DNA from: Chrysomallon squamiferum
Lineage: Eukaryota; Mollusca; Gastropoda; Neomphalida; Peltospiridae
Length of the DNA: 64,000 nt
Reading direction: 5' to 3'
NCBI GenBank assembly: GCA_012295275.1
Contig: CM022678.1
Span: forward strand, 19,260,640-19,324,639
In this document: positions 10,756-24,265 of the stretch, piece by piece
Numbering within the stretch: position 1 is the stretch's first letter
Layout of the letters: every line of letters begins with the position of its first letter
Translations under genes and position numbers: made by a program
Notes under the pieces: generated by a model
Told to the model about the DNA's origin: nothing
The model's input: the letters and a program-made list of their open reading frames with translations, nothing else
Database searches by the model: none

Positions 10756-11089
10756 TGGTTATTCGCGAACACTAATAGTATATGTATATACATAAATAAA
10801 ATTAGCATTAAAATAGGTATTTCATATTACATTTCTAATTTTGTTCTTTAATCTATCATCTATTTACACGAATGTCTAAATTATGTTTCCAATTCCACTG
10901 AAATTACTAATGGGTGTTTCCAGTTTTGTTTAGTCACATTCGCTAAATAGCTAAATTTCGTCGAAAAAACTCTTTGAGTTCGCTTTAAAATATAAATAAA
11001 TTTGACGAGTAGGCTACTGAAATAGAACTGAAAAGATTTATACTGTAAAACTTGCTTAAGTTGTCTCTTTCGGGACCAAGATCTTTCTG
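10755..11089 (-). repeat. Right arm of the long inverted repeat, an insertion
   Basis: This is the reverse complement of 6345-6630, including a Tigger-type tip (ACTGTAAAACTTGC ... GGGACCAAGATC). In the paralogous gene 2 flank (26640-26670) the sequence runs from GACTGGATAGTTG to CTGCTAATTTTTATTTATTT with only about 23 unrelated bases between. The arm is therefore absent there. Confidence 0.75.
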
Positions 11090-11459
11090 CTAATTTTTAT
11101 TTATTTATTAAACAACCGTTATTGTCTTCAGTAGTAGTAGAAATAGTTATAGTTGTAGTCCTGTTAACAGCAGCAGTAGTTTTAGTAATAGAAGTTGTAG
11201 TTCTAGTAGTAGTCTTTTTTGTCGTTGATATTGTTTCTATAATATAATCAGAAACGGATTCAAATATGAAAAAATATAAATAAAAGTTAATTTCATTTAT
11301 TATTGTTGTTCCTGTTGTTATTATCAATAATATATAATACGAGTAGTATTAGTAGTAATAAAAGTACTATATTTTATTGTTATTGTTGTTGTAGTTGTGT
11401 TCTTGTCGTTGTAGTTGTCCCATTTATTGCTGATCTTAATGTTGTGGTTGTTGTTCTAT

Positions 11460-11499
11460 TTATTATTCGTTTATTATTATTATCATTATTATTTTTATT

Positions 11500-11530
<31 letters not shown>

Positions 11531-11553
11531 TTATTATTATTTTTTATTATTAT

Positions 11554-11613
<60 letters not shown>
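11460..11613. repeat. (ATT)n microsatellite
   Basis: About 150 bp of ATT with a few T insertions. The block R counterpart (47440-47544) is shorter. It sits in the 3' flank of gene 1. Confidence 0.95.
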
Positions 11614-11854
11614 CAAGGACCTTAAGCTGAAAAGGTCTAAAGGTTATACAGTTCAAGTCATAAGAGTAACTTCAGAAAGAGATCTCTAAATAAAAACAGC
11701 ATGAATTAATGTGTTTACAGTCCCAGCTATATATTATCAAAATACTAAAACGCATACACATACAAAGATTTTATCATTGACACAATTCACTGACTTGGAG
11801 GCACAATTACACACAAAACAACAAAAAGGAGGAAAGGATACCCTAAAGCAGAAT

Positions 11855-11860
11855 TTTATT
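11855..11860 (-). terminator. Candidate poly(A) signal of gene 1
   Basis: TTTATT on the plus strand reads AATAAA on the minus strand, about 620 bp past the gene 1 stop. The hexamer and its surroundings (TTTTATT.CAAGCATAATTAC) are kept at 27262 behind gene 2 and at 47788 behind gene 3. Conservation in diverged gene 2 supports it; there is no transcript evidence. Confidence 0.4.
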
Positions 11861-12309
11861 CCAAGCATAATTACTTTGTATATAGATAGACATAGATAGA
11901 CACACAAAAACACATAATATATTTTCCGAATATCTACTTATATTTTTAAAATTGAAAAATTCAGTAATTGAAAACACTTCTAGACCAAGCATAATGACCT
12001 TCTGACGCATCAGATCACACAAACTTCATTTCAGGAATAAAGTTATTGAAAAAATGTATTAAAATAACAGCAGACTGTCTGTACAACCTATGTACGTGGA
12101 TTTCATTTTTAATGTGTCTATCTGTAACATCTGGTTTTCTTCTCAGAAAAGAGACTTATTTTCCGACTTTCTCAGTATATTCTCAAATCAAAACTTTCTC
12201 CAGTCCAAACATTTTGCAATACGGTTCTAATATAACTACAATTATAAGTACAAGTAATATTTTTGTTCTCGTTGTTCTTTATTTTCTTTGTTCTATTTGT
12301 TCTTTATGA

Positions 12310-12321
12310 CTATTAGTAGTT

Positions 12322-12355
<34 letters not shown>

Positions 12356-12410
12356 CAGCAGCAGCAGCAGTAGCAGTAGTAGTAGTAGTAGCAGCAGCAC
12401 CAGCAATAGT
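12310..12410. repeat. (TAG)n/(CAG)n compound microsatellite
   Basis: TAG triplets with embedded CAG runs, just downstream of the gene 1 stop and probably within its 3' UTR. It is almost identical at 48362-48460 behind gene 3. A poly-Ser frame through it is an artefact. Confidence 0.9.
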
Positions 12411-12483
12411 ATCTTCGTTTACAAAGAAGAACAATCCATGCAATTCATTTCAAACTGCTGTTACCATTTGTAAATTATTAAAT

Positions 12484-14596
12484 TTACAAATTGACGTCAG
12501 CATCAACAAGAAGTGGAAAAGTTTCCAGCAGCCAGTCCACTGCAGTTTTGTCGTCTGCTTTGTCTGGTGGAGTTTTTCCTGTTTTGAAATCATTCAGTTC
12601 AGTGACTTGGTGAGTCTCTCCTGATTTCAAGCATACAATCATCATCCTCTCATTTCTGGTAGCAGTTGCTATTGCCAAATCAATCACCTGTTTCCAGTGT
12701 GTGTTTGGGGTATCCGAATTAACAACTACAACAATGCATCGAATAAGAGGCATCAGTTGTTCGTAAAAATAGATATCATCCATTCCTTCAAACGAAAGCT
12801 CATCATTTCTCGTGACTTTGAGACCTGTATAGTCTTGTATAACTTGCTGAATCTTGTTTGAAATGTGAGATGTTTCCCAGTCCTCTTTGTCATGAAGAAT
12901 CGTGACATCAGCGCCATTTATTTCATCTTCTTTGTTCGTTTTGTAATAGAACTTAAAAATCCTCCTGAAACATGACCAAGCCTACCCGGTGACTCGACTG
13001 TTGATAAGATATGCTGTGCTGTTTTCAGGTAAACTCGACTGATTAAAGGAACAACCTTATCAGCTTCTTGGGTGCCCATCAGCAGACTTGCACAGAGTCT
13101 GGCATTTTCGAATTCTTTTTTATTAAGATATTCTTCTGTAATTCTAACCCAGTCCTCTAGTCCTTGTTCTTGGTTTTCAGACTTCTGATGAATCGGAAGA
13201 AAATGGGCTAATTCACTGATCATACAGTAGATACCTTCAACTTGCCACGGCATTGGTACTTCAGGTAGACCATTCGTTTGCATCACCAAACCAGTTACAG
13301 TTTTAAAATAAGTGCGATATTTGTAAAGCACTTCAGGCGAAGAAGCTTCTATAGCAAGAATTTTGTAGTTTATCATTTCTTTCCTTAGCAAAGCCTTTTC
13401 GTCTGAAGAAAGACCCCTATTTTTACTTTTTTCAAATCGGATTTTACACAATTCCATAAAGGCAGAAATTTCATAGAATGGGTATGTATCAGCTTCCGTT
13501 CCTTCTATTACACCTCTTAAGACGGATTCAGCAGCTTCAAAGAATCTATTAGTGATGTAAGCGGAAGCCAAGTCAAGTGCCGCATCAAAATTTGTGCCGT
13601 GTGTGATTTCAACGGCCTGTTTTAAAGTTTCTATCGCACGCTGAAATGTTGTCCTGTTCCTTTTTTGTTTCGATTTTCTCAAAAGAATCTTTCCCAGCTG
13701 ATGAAGAGCATTGCCTGTAAGCAGAAGCCTGACTGACTCTTCTAACAGTCTCTCAGCTTTATCCAGTTGCTTTGTGTTTAGGAAATGCTTACCGCAGCTA
13801 GAAAGCACAAAGTGGACGTGTTTGCCTAAATCAAGAGCTTTCTGGAAATATTCCTCGCGCGAAAGCAGTCGAGTTTGTTTGTGCACCTCTTCTACCAGCT
13901 TTTTATCTTCAAATGGCGTCCATCCAAATTCAAGCCGTTTCGCTAATTCCCCAAGCTCGGCATACGCCATGGCATTCAATGGTTCTGGACCTTTACTGCC
14001 GACATCCTGGAGCAGTTTCCAGCATCTGACAGCGTATTCAACGACATCCACACCTGACTGAATTGTATAGCTTTGAACGAACAGAGATCGCCTAAGTGTT
14101 AGACCCTCTCCAAATTTCCACTCGTATTCTTCCGGATAGTTCTGATTTACTTTTCTGTACAACTTCAGAGCCTTTGGATAAGAAGCTGTCGAGATCCTAG
14201 CGTAGAAATAAGCAAGTTCAGCTTCAGCTACAGCAAGCATCCTGTCAAGGTCTCCACCCAGGTTTTCCAATTTGATTAATTCTGATTCAGCAGAACGGTC
14301 GTCTACTTTCTGCAGAAAACGCACACGGTTTGCACGAGCTACAATGTTACTAGGGTCATGACGACAGACTTTTAAATTTATCTCAATTGCCTTGTCTCGA
14401 TCTCCTAGCAAAAACAGCAAGAAGGAAATAAAATTGTCTTCTCGATTTCTTTCCATCTCTTCTTCTTGTTCTCCTTGTAACTTTTCAAGAACTTTTTCTC
14501 TGTGCTGTTTTGAGCAGAACATGAGATATGTGAGGTGAAAGGAGTGAGGAAATGATTGTAATCTCTTTTCGAAGGAAATGTCCTCATCATCCGTAG
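12484..14596 (-). CDS. TPR-TIR protein gene 1 (IFIT-like), one frameshift
   Basis: The exon opens after the acceptor TTTGTTTTCCAG (ending at 14597) in phase 1 and reads TDDEDISFEKRL. It continues as one frame for about 530 residues, past an internal ATG at 14522. The first ~550 residues are helical TPR-type repeats: LLGDRDKAIEINLKV, NIVARANRVRFL, YPEEYEWKFGEGLTLRR, YFQKALDLGKHVHFVLSSCG and AIETLKQAVEITHG. The YPEEYEWKFGEGL segment and overall spacing resemble IFIT proteins. The last ~145 residues (12920-12484) are TIR-like: ADVTILHDKDDW (strand A), VTRNDELSFEG (BB-loop position), LIRCIVVVVNSD and HWKQVIDLAIATA. One T is missing near 12983 relative to gene 3 (CCTACCC against CCTTACCC), which puts the TIR part in another frame. 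A sequencing error or a real null is possible; this is the least damaged copy. A start exon must lie upstream. TPR-TIR joining suggests an innate-immune sensor or adaptor (inference). Confidence 0.8.
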
Positions 14597-14609
14597 CTGG
14601 AAAACAAAA
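14597..14609 (-). promoter_or_regulatory. 3' splice site of gene 1 large exon
   Basis: On the minus strand TTTGTTTTCCAG precedes CTACGGATGATGAG. Genes 2 (29943), 3 (50639) and 4 (62092) have the same site before CTACGGATG, with pyrimidine-rich sequence upstream. Two exon bases complete a codon begun in an upstream exon. Confidence 0.8.
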
Positions 14610-14720
14610 TAATTCAAGTGTGGCAGTTTTCTGAAGTAAAAGTATTTTCTAAAAATATGTTTGATCTTTTATTTTTTTATTAAACTGACGAGGAGTAATG
14701 ATAATATATTGTTTTAACCG

Positions 14721-14836
<116 letters not shown>

Positions 14837-15882
14837 AAATTGGTGTGTGTGTGGTTGTTTGTTAGTGTTTTTATGTAGGTATCTCTATGTATGTATATAT
14901 ATATATATATATGTATGAAAGAGATAACAACGTTTTTATAAAAGTAATCAGAATAAGGTAACATCAATGTGTAATGCTTCATAATACAGATCCTGATTAA
15001 TATTTCTCACCACCAATATTTATCCTGGCAAAATCCGTATCTATCGATGTCGTAGTTTGCTCTTTTCCCAAAAGTATGTAATAAAATGTTTTAGTAATAT
15101 TCTATTTCTTATAGCTGTATTGAACATCGTACATTTAAAAAGCCGTGGATAAAAATAAATCCTAGTAATAAATGAAAAATAATTACATAAAAAAAAACGA
15201 AGAAAGAAATCGAAAGAGAAAGAAATTGAAACAACATATTTTTTTAAAATATTATAATAAAACAGAAATAAATAAATAAATAAAGAAAGAAATATATAAA
15301 TATATAAATAAATAAATAAATAGGAACATTAGTGTATTTCTACTTTTAACCTAAAAACACAACATCTACAGATTATACACTCTTAATTAGTTTCAACAGC
15401 TATCTTGAGCGTTATCAACCGATGTATGATAATACAGAAACAGAAACGGGTGTGTAAATCTAGGTCACAGAAATATGTAAGAAACATTGCGAGTATGAAC
15501 ACCGGGGAGAAGTAATAGTTATTTATAGATTAATTTGTAGTTGAATTTTTTATTTTTTTCTGTAATGTTGAGCAATTGTAGCTGTCTATGCTTGGGTCAC
15601 AGAATAAAATGCTTAAAAGAAATAAAGTAAAAAGCAACAAATAAATGTTTCGCCTAACCCTTATCTAAATACTAATTGTATGATGCCACCAAAATCATCC
15701 TGGTTCCCAAAACATTTACATGGATTTACGAGCAGTTTCTTTCTTGTGTGTTTGTATATTACAGGTCGTTGTAGTGTATACCTCTTAATAGTCAATAAAC
15801 TGTTTGTGAATTATAGCTTGATTTTAAAGGACAGTAAAGTATCTCATCGGAAAAACACACCGACTGATCTTTCATTGTAGTG

Positions 15883-15892
15883 AATAATAATC

Positions 15893-15937
<45 letters not shown>

Positions 15938-15960
15938 TACAATAATAATAATAATAATAT
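15883..15960. repeat. (AAT)n microsatellite
   Basis: AAT triplets with one TTAC interruption. The inverted counterpart is at 61542-61615. Confidence 0.9.
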
Positions 15961-16842
15961 TGTTCGTTTCTAATAGTTACTTTTCGTTTCATTCACTTTT
16001 TCACCTGTGTCAGCTGACATGAGTCGCCTATTTGAATATCAGCCCATATATAACAATACAGAAACAGTGACGGGTGTGTGAAATTAGGTCATTGAAAAAC
16101 GCAACAAGTAAATGGACTCTGTCCATTAACATGTAATAAATATGTGTAAAGCAGTTTTTAAAGGGATATTTTCTGTTTCTATTTGTACTGTTTCGAGGAT
16201 TCAGAGCTGTGCAGTGTTTGAGTCAGATAATAATCTAAGAAATGACATGAGTCTATATTTTAAAATTAATAATACAAAAAGAAAATAATTAATGAAATAA
16301 AAAAGTAACGAAGAAAATGTACGTCTTGCTCTGATATAAATATTAAATTTTATTTGCCCACCAAAATCTTACTGTTTCCAAAACGTGTTCTGATCGATTG
16401 ACGTGATCTTATTACTTATGAGCCAAACTGATTTTAATTTAATTTCTTGTGCTGTTTATTTCATGTATCTTAGCGTATTATACGTCCTTGTAGTTGTCGC
16501 TGTAGTTCTTATATATCAATAAATTATTCGTTAATTATATTTATAATTTAATGGACATTCTGTTAGGTAAATTTAAAGCATATGATCGAAAAACATATCG
16601 TAAATGAAACTTCCATGTTCTCTCTGGATGTCCCTAACTCCGAAATTAACCGTCAGTGTTATGTAAGCGACTACTTTCTTCTTTCCTTTTTAAATTCCAA
16701 GAATCGCTTCTACAGCAGGAGAAAATCACCGTAAAAGCCATATAAGGAATGTTTCCTAATACGGTAATCGTACGAGTAGGTTTAAATATTAAAGAAAACA
16801 TTCTTATCGGGAAAGCTATATCAAATTCATGAAGGCGTTTAT

Positions 16843-16862
16843 TATGATGATGATGATGATGA

Positions 16863-16915
<53 letters not shown>

Positions 16916-16938
16916 GTTATTGTTACTATTATTATTAT
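16843..16938. repeat. (ATG)n(ATT)n compound microsatellite
   Basis: ATG triplets pass into ATT triplets. The inverted counterpart is at 60488-60591. Confidence 0.95.
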
Positions 16939-17552
16939 TCTTAATTTTTTTTTCGTTAGTTTTCTGTTTCTTTTCCTTTTTTCAATCTTCTTCAGAAAAA
17001 TGAAAGTTTCGACTTCTCAATATCAGTGATTTAAAAAATAATTCCCGTCCATTTAAGAGACGTGGTATTTTCTGAGCTATGCTGAATTTTTATTTAACGC
17101 TTTGTGTTATTTTTATTATAATTCTTTCTAGTAATAACTCTTATATGTCAAAAGGCAATTCGTGAAACTGATGTATATTTTATACAAACTTAAATATTAT
17201 TTTGTACGAAATTTAGCAATTTAGCGAACATGACTAAGAAAACTGAAAAGACGAATTAGTAATTTTCGTGGTATTAGAAAAAATAAGATGAACATTCGTC
17301 CAGCGAATTTATTTTGTTTGTGTAACTAAATACTGAATTAATCAACGCATATACAAATGTAAAATTAAATACTAAAAAATAAAGCTAACTTTCTATATTT
17401 ACATAATTTAGCTACAAATTTTCGCGATACTGATTTAAAAAAATGAAAGTACTCGTGACTAATTTTCGTGGAATTAGAGATGTAGGGCAAATATTCGATT
17501 CAACGAACACATTCAAAAATACCACGTCTAGTGTGCGAAAACGGTTTCCAGG

Positions 17553-17589
17553 AAATAATAACAACAACATCAACAACAACAACAATAAC

Positions 17590-17643
<54 letters not shown>
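17553..17643. repeat. (AAC)n(AAT)n compound microsatellite
   Basis: It lies directly after module C of a repeat unit. The inverted counterpart is at 59786-59865, one triplet shorter. Confidence 0.95.
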
Positions 17644-18879
17644 CAGATGAGGATAAGCAGAAGGGTAATAATAACTAAAACAAAATAAAATGTTTCGATT
17701 GTCATAGTTCACGTCAGTTTCGCTCGCATGAAATAATCCTAACCTACATTTCTACTTTTTAATCTAATAACAGTAGGACTCTCAAATATTCTTCATGCTA
17801 TTGGCTTTGATCAGCCTGTATGAATTAAAACTATCACAACTATGAGCCGATATATAACCATACAGAAAGAGAAACGAGTGTGTGAAATTAGCACGTTGAA
17901 ATGTCCAAGAAATGTGCAAGAGACTAACAAGATGTAAGGGATATTTATAAAACAGTTTGTAGTGGCAAAGTTTTCTATTTCTATTTGTATAAATTTGAGT
18001 AATCACAGCTGTGTAATGTTTAGGCCAGAGAATAATAAACAAAATGGCCTACTTCAAAATTTTAAAGTAAATTAAATATGAATTAAAAAAGTAATTTAAA
18101 AACAAAAGAGAAAAGAAAAAAGAAGAAAAAGCCATTATTTTCCCTTTATATAATACAAATTTGTATAAGGATATCACAATTTTACTGGTTACAAAAACTT
18201 CTAATAGATTTACATGTTTCTGAGATAAGGTTGAATGTTCAGTTAATTTGTTGTTGTTATTGTTTCTTGGGTATTTCCATATTACACTTCCTTGTAGGTA
18301 GTTGTTACGTATAAATCAGCTAACTATTCGTGAATTATAGTTATGATTTAATGGACCAATAATGAGTAAACTATTAGTTAAAAATAAAGTACATGAGCGA
18401 ATTTGAATTTTTAAACCAAACTTGAACGTTCTCGCTTCATGTTGCTTACTTCAGATCAAACCATCAATGTTAGGTAACCGACAACTTTCTACTTTCTTTT
18501 TAAACTCTACTCGTCTTTCTGTATGAAGTGGTTTCTGTTATCGAGATGTCATTTTCACGGAAGCTATGGCTTCCAAGACTTCAACTCTTTAGGTTCGGGT
18601 GTGTCCAGACGTAGCACTGACTCTGTCACTAGTTAAATTCGAAAATAAAAATTAGTCTTATTTACATTAAAGGATACATGTACAATGTACACCTTTATTT
18701 ATTTGTAAGTATATGCCAGGCGGTATTAAAATTCTAAATATATTTTATTCTCAAATGAAATGAAATACGCTAGTAGATATCTTCATAATTTACTTTATTC
18801 GTATCTGTGTTTACTTATATTAACTTGAAAAAGCCTTTTTCTCTTTTATTATTTCTACTTCTTTTCTTTTTTTTCACTT

Positions 18880-19440
18880 AGGTCGACCAGTTATAGAGTC
18901 TTTATTCTATCGACGTCCCAGTTTGTCCTGCTGGTTTATGATATTCACGTGATCACTCACTGTTAAGCAGTCTACAATGTCGCTATTATTCGCACCTGGA
19001 TTATGTGATACGGCTAAACGCTTCAGTCGCTGTAGTCAGTGTCAAAACCTGTTTTTAAATATGTTGCAGCTTACATGTAATACATGTACACATCTCTGTA
19101 CACGTGACCTATGATTGTTCAGCATCGGTATGCACCCGCCGAACAAAACACAAATCATACAGACTGGCAAATTCTCATGGTGGTGACAATTTGGTTTATA
19201 TCGGCTGTAAATTTTAGAATAAAAAATCGCCGATATAACGGAAGTGTTCACAAGGCGATGTTGGCAGAAAGACCGTCCAGCTACCCTCTACACACAGGAT
19301 AACATAAACGTAGGAAATACCAGCAACTCGACTCTGACATACGCCAACGGCAAATGCTCCTCATGACAGGACAGATAACTCCAACAGAATACGCTAATTC
19401 CGTCTCCCATTTGGTTGGACTGTGAAATGTTTTAAGTTTA
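18880..19440. other. Non-repetitive, less AT-rich island, function unknown
   Basis: This stretch interrupts the unit array, has no microsatellite and looks richer in G and C. It contains a perfect 10-bp inverted repeat, TTATATCGGC at 19196-19205 and GCCGATATAA at 19229-19238. It is retained in the inverted copy (58000-58560) with only a few differences seen. Short frames on both strands show no recognisable protein. It may be a fragment of an unidentified mobile element. Confidence 0.45.
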
Positions 19441-21081
19441 TGGTTGGTGTTATGGGAAATAAACTATACTGTAGCGAATTTATTCTGATTGTTTGAGTAG
19501 ATGGAGGTTTTAATGAATGCATTTATAAACGTGATATCAAGTACATATTTTAATGCCATTTTTACCTATTTACTTTCTGCGTAATTTAGCTATTAATTTC
19601 CATGAACGTGATTAAAGAAAGTGAATAATCTTCGTGAAATTAGAGAAACAGAGTAAACATGCGAATCAGTGAACATATTTAGAAATATCGTGTCTACAGA
19701 GTGAAATCGCTTTGTATACATTTTTTCGTGCGTTACAGTTCCTTTTAGTCTCGTTAACATAAAATAAGACCTACCGCATAAAAAACAAATATTTCGACTC
19801 TTTTGTCTAATAACACTAGGAATTTGAAGAATCACAAATGTTTCACATTCTTGTTTATTTTTATCAGCGTACATAAGTTAGAAGTATGACTGCTGTCAGC
19901 CGATACATAAAAATACACAAACAAAGACGGGTGTGTCAAGTTAAGTCATTGAAACATGCAAGAAATAGAGCGAGAAGAGAGACCCGGTATATCTAAGAAA
20001 TATTTACGAAGCAGTTTCTATTAGAATTAATATTTCTTCCATAACTTACAGAAATTACACATGTCTAATGTTTGAGGCTGAGAACAATGAAACAAATGAC
20101 TTGCTTCGACATTTCAAATTGAATAATACAAAAATGAAATAACTAAAACAAAAAAATCTCGGTGTTAGCATTGTCACAACTATCAGCCGCTATATAACAA
20201 CACAGAAACAGAAACGAGTGTTTGGAATCCGGTCATTGAAATATGCAAGAATTACAGCTAGTATTAATTGGAGGAATCACAGCTTCATAGGTTGGGTCAA
20301 AGAATAATGAACGAAATTACATGTTTCTAAATATTAAATTTAATAATGCAAAAAATAAAATAATAATTAAAAAAAGAAATACTAATCTTTTATTAGGCCA
20401 TCAAAATCTTACTCTTACAAAAACCTTCCCATTCTTCTGATCTTACAAAAATAAAAAATAAAGAAGATTCCCGTCAATTTACGAGATCTTGTTTTAAAGT
20501 TTACATTCCTTCAGCTGGATGAATGAACGTATTTAGAAATGTTATATATCTATTAATTTTGGCGAACGTGATCACACAAAGTCACAGGACACGTGACTAA
20601 TTTTCGTGGAAGTAGGAAAATAAGCTATGTTCAGGTATTCGGATCAACGAACACGTTTAGAAATATCATGAATACTTTGTGAACTCGCTGACTATGTAAA
20701 CAAACAAACAAAAAAAACATGTTTCCCTCGCTTGAACTAAACCTAACCTATACACAACTCATATTTCGATTTTGTTATCCAAAAACACTAGGATCAACAA
20801 TTCTACATGTTAATCACTTTTATCAGCCTATATGGATCAAAAATATCGCACCTATAAGCGACATAAAACACTGCAGGAACAAAAACGTGCGTGCGAAATT
20901 AGGTCATTGAAATATACATGAAATATAGCCAGTAAAGAGACCCGGGAGATATAATAAGTATTTACTAAACAGTTTTTAGTAGGATTTGTTTTTCTTTTTA
21001 TATTATTTTGAGGAGTTACAGCTGTATTGTGTTTGTTTCAGAAATGACCTGCGTTTTGATTTTAAAAGTAAAAAATATATA

Positions 21082-21113
<32 letters not shown>

Positions 21114-21145
21114 ATAATAATAATAATAATAGTTATAATCATACA

Positions 21146-21181
<36 letters not shown>

Positions 21182-21202
21182 CATACAGATAATAATAATA
21201 AT
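21082..21202. repeat. (ACT)n(AAT)n compound microsatellite
   Basis: ACT triplets are followed by AAT runs with two ATCATACA interruptions. The inverted counterpart at 56250-56347 is shorter. Confidence 0.95.
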
Positions 21203-22384
21203 GTAATTTTTCCCTCACGGTTCTATAAATCTTAACTTTTATTAGGCTATCAAAATCCTATTGGTTTCAGTAAACCTTCGAATCAATTTATGTGAACTAG
21301 TCTTTTCTGAACTAAGATGAAGTTTGTGTTATTTGCTTCTTGTGTATTTGTATATTACATTTCCTGATAGTTATAACTTGAATATATAATGAATGAATTT
21401 TATATTTTAATGCACAAGTTAAACTATATAAAAGAAGTTACCTGATAAGGTAATGTAATAACCTTGTTGCGTGACAACAGAAAATAAAACTAAATAAAAT
21501 GTTTTAATAAGATATATTTTTTAATCCTGACTTGAACAGTAAATTCCACTAAAGTTATTTATTTAGTAAACGTGATTAAACAAACTGAAAGAGCGCATTA
21601 GTAATTTTCCTGGAAATAGAAGTGCGTTACTTCAGCGAACTTATTGGGGTTTTTGTAACTAGATGCTAGATTAATGAACGCATTTAGAAATGTGATATTT
21701 TAAAGCTAACTTTATATATTTAGTTTCTACGCAATTTAACTATTGATTTTCGCGAACGTGATCAAACAAAGTCAGAGCACACGTGACTAATTTTCGTGGA
21801 AGTAGAAAAATAAGCTAACTATTCGGATGAATGAGCACGTTTGTAAACACCATGGCTCTTCTTAGTGAACTCGTTGTGTATCTAAAGAAAAAAGGTTTCC
21901 CTCGCCTGAACTAAAGCTAACCAACACACAACTCATATTTTGTTTTTTCTTTTCTTTTGTTTTATATTATAACACTAGGACTCACAGCAGTTCTAACTGT
22001 TATTCACTTTTATCAGCCAACATGAATTAAAAACACTACGGCTGTCAGCCGATATATAACAATACAGAAACAGAAACGAGTTTACGAAATTAGGTCACTG
22101 AAATGTACAAGAAATATAGCAATCGGGAGATGCTATATCTATCTATAAAGCTGATTCATCTTGTTCTGTAAATTACACCTGTGAAAATAGTAAGACAACA
22201 GACAACAGTGAACTAAAAGACGAGTCTTGATTTTAAATTTAATAAGGCAGAAAAATAATAATAATTAAAAGAAAAATATTTACCTTCCCATTATTTAAAC
22301 ACTCCTAATACTGTATTATTCCGTTTAAGTTTAAATACTAAATAAAATATTATTTGGAATGCCAGAGAAAACTGGATGTGACAT

Positions 22385-22405
22385 TATTATTGTTATAATT
22401 ACTAC

Positions 22406-22438
<33 letters not shown>

Positions 22439-22469
22439 GATTATTATTATCATCATCATCATCATCATC
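22385..22469. repeat. (ATT)n(ATC)n compound microsatellite
   Basis: ATT triplets pass into ATC triplets. The inverted counterpart is at 54974-55040. Confidence 0.9.
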
Positions 22470-22937
22470 TGTTTTTCTTCTCAGTGTTGTAATCTGCAGA
22501 GATATAAAACTAAATAAAATTCTGAATAAGATATATTTCTTTTAATTCTAACTCGAAATTTTGTTATTTAGTAAAGGTGGTTAAATAAAGTGACACCACG
22601 CATCAGTAATTTTCGTGGAATGTATCAGGTTTGTGTAACTAGATGCTGAATGAATGAACATTTTTAGAAATGGGATGTGAAATCAATATTTTAATGGTAA
22701 CTTTATATATTTATTTTCTACGTAATTTAACTATTAATTTTCGCGAACGTGACTACACACAGTCAGAGCACATGTGAGTAATGTTGATGGAAGTAGAAAA
22801 ACGAGCCACATACATATATTCGGATCAATGAACATGTTTACATATAGCATGTCTACTGAGTGTATGTAAGAAAAAAGATAAGAAAATATGTGTCGTCTCC
22901 TGTAGCTCCATATAGTTCAATAACAACAACAAGATCG

Positions 22938-23008
22938 GTAATAATAATAATAATAATAATCATAATAATCATAATAATCATAATAATCAAAATAATCATA
23001 ATAATATC
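22938..23008. repeat. (AAT)n/(AATAATCAT)n microsatellite
   Basis: A plain AAT run passes into a nine-base AATAATCAT periodicity. Confidence 0.85.
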
Positions 23009-23599
23009 GAAAAATAAAATAAAACAAAATACTTCGATTCCTATAGTTACTGTCAGAGTCATTCGGATGAAATAATACCACCTAAACACATCTCATATCT
23101 CCATAAGTTTTCTTTCTCTATTTATTTTAATTTGAGGAATCACAGAAAACAGCTGTGTAGTGTTTGGGACAGAGAATAATAATAATTAAAAAACTTGCTT
23201 CAAAACTTCAAATTAAATTATGTAACAAATTTTAAAAAATAATTTAAAAAAGAAAACGAAAACGAAAGAAACACCAATGTTTATTATTATCTGTTTTTCT
23301 TCCTCAGGGTTTTAATCTGCAGAGAAATGAAACTGCATAAAATTCAACAACTTATATAGTTTTAATCCTAACTTTAAATTTAGTTATTTAGGACACGTGA
23401 CTAAACGAAGTGAAATTTTCGTGAAAGTAGAAGTGTAAGGTATACGTTCGTTCAGCGAATTCATGTTGTTTGTGTAACTAGATACAAAGTCAAAGCAAAC
23501 GTCACTAATTCTCGTGTAATTTGAGAAATACGAGAAATATTCGGATCAACAAACACATCGAGAAATACCATGTCTACTGCGTGAAAAGGTTTGGAGCAA

Positions 23600-23622
23600 A
23601 TAATAAAATAATAATAATAATC

Positions 23623-23656
<34 letters not shown>

Positions 23657-23658
23657 CA
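23600..23658. repeat. (AAT)n microsatellite
   Basis: It lies after a module C copy, at the usual position in the repeat unit. Confidence 0.9.
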
Positions 23659-24230
23659 GCAATAAATAAAATGAATGTTTCGATTCTTATAGTTCCTGTG
23701 AGTTTCGTTAGCATGAAATATTTCTAAACTATATTTCTACTTTTTAATTTAATAGCACAAGGACTCCCAAGTATTAGTATTACTTTTATTATTAATTTAT
23801 AATTTTTTCGTTTCCAGAGGTATGGTTTCAACTAATAATAATAAGAAGAACAAGAACAAGAACAAGAAGAAAAGGATTTTTTTCAGTCACATAAAAGAAC
23901 AATAAACAAATAAATAAATGAAATGTCTCTAGTTTTTAACTACGTATTACATACAGCTCTGTACCCTTCTTTACGTTTATAAGGTTACGTGAAGTAAACA
24001 TATAGAACTAATCAGCCGATGTATAACAGCATAGAAACTCAAACGTGTTTGTGAAATTAGGTCACTGAGATTTTCAATAAATATAGCGAGTAAACAGATC
24101 CAGAAGATATAAGAAATATTTGTTACCAGAATTTTTCCTTTACAAAGCTGTGTAGTGTTTAGCATAGACTCTAGGTGAGACACTATTCAGCGAAATGACA
24201 TGCATCTACATTTTATATGTTAATAATTAA

Positions 24231-24265
<35 letters not shown>

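Noticed and set aside
12918-12990. Programmed ribosomal frameshift joining the TPR and TIR parts of gene 1
   Set aside because: Gene 3 reads through here in one frame, breaks in other copies lie elsewhere, and no slippery heptamer is evident. A mutation or sequencing error is simpler.
13711-14061. Plus-strand frames inside genes 1 and 3
   Set aside because: They are antisense shadows of the TPR coding sequence.
19593-19874. 93-residue frame identical to the one at 57555-57836 (likewise 17782-18042 and 59385-59645)
   Set aside because: They lie in repeat units with no homologous frame in other units. Identity reflects the young inverted duplication, not selection.
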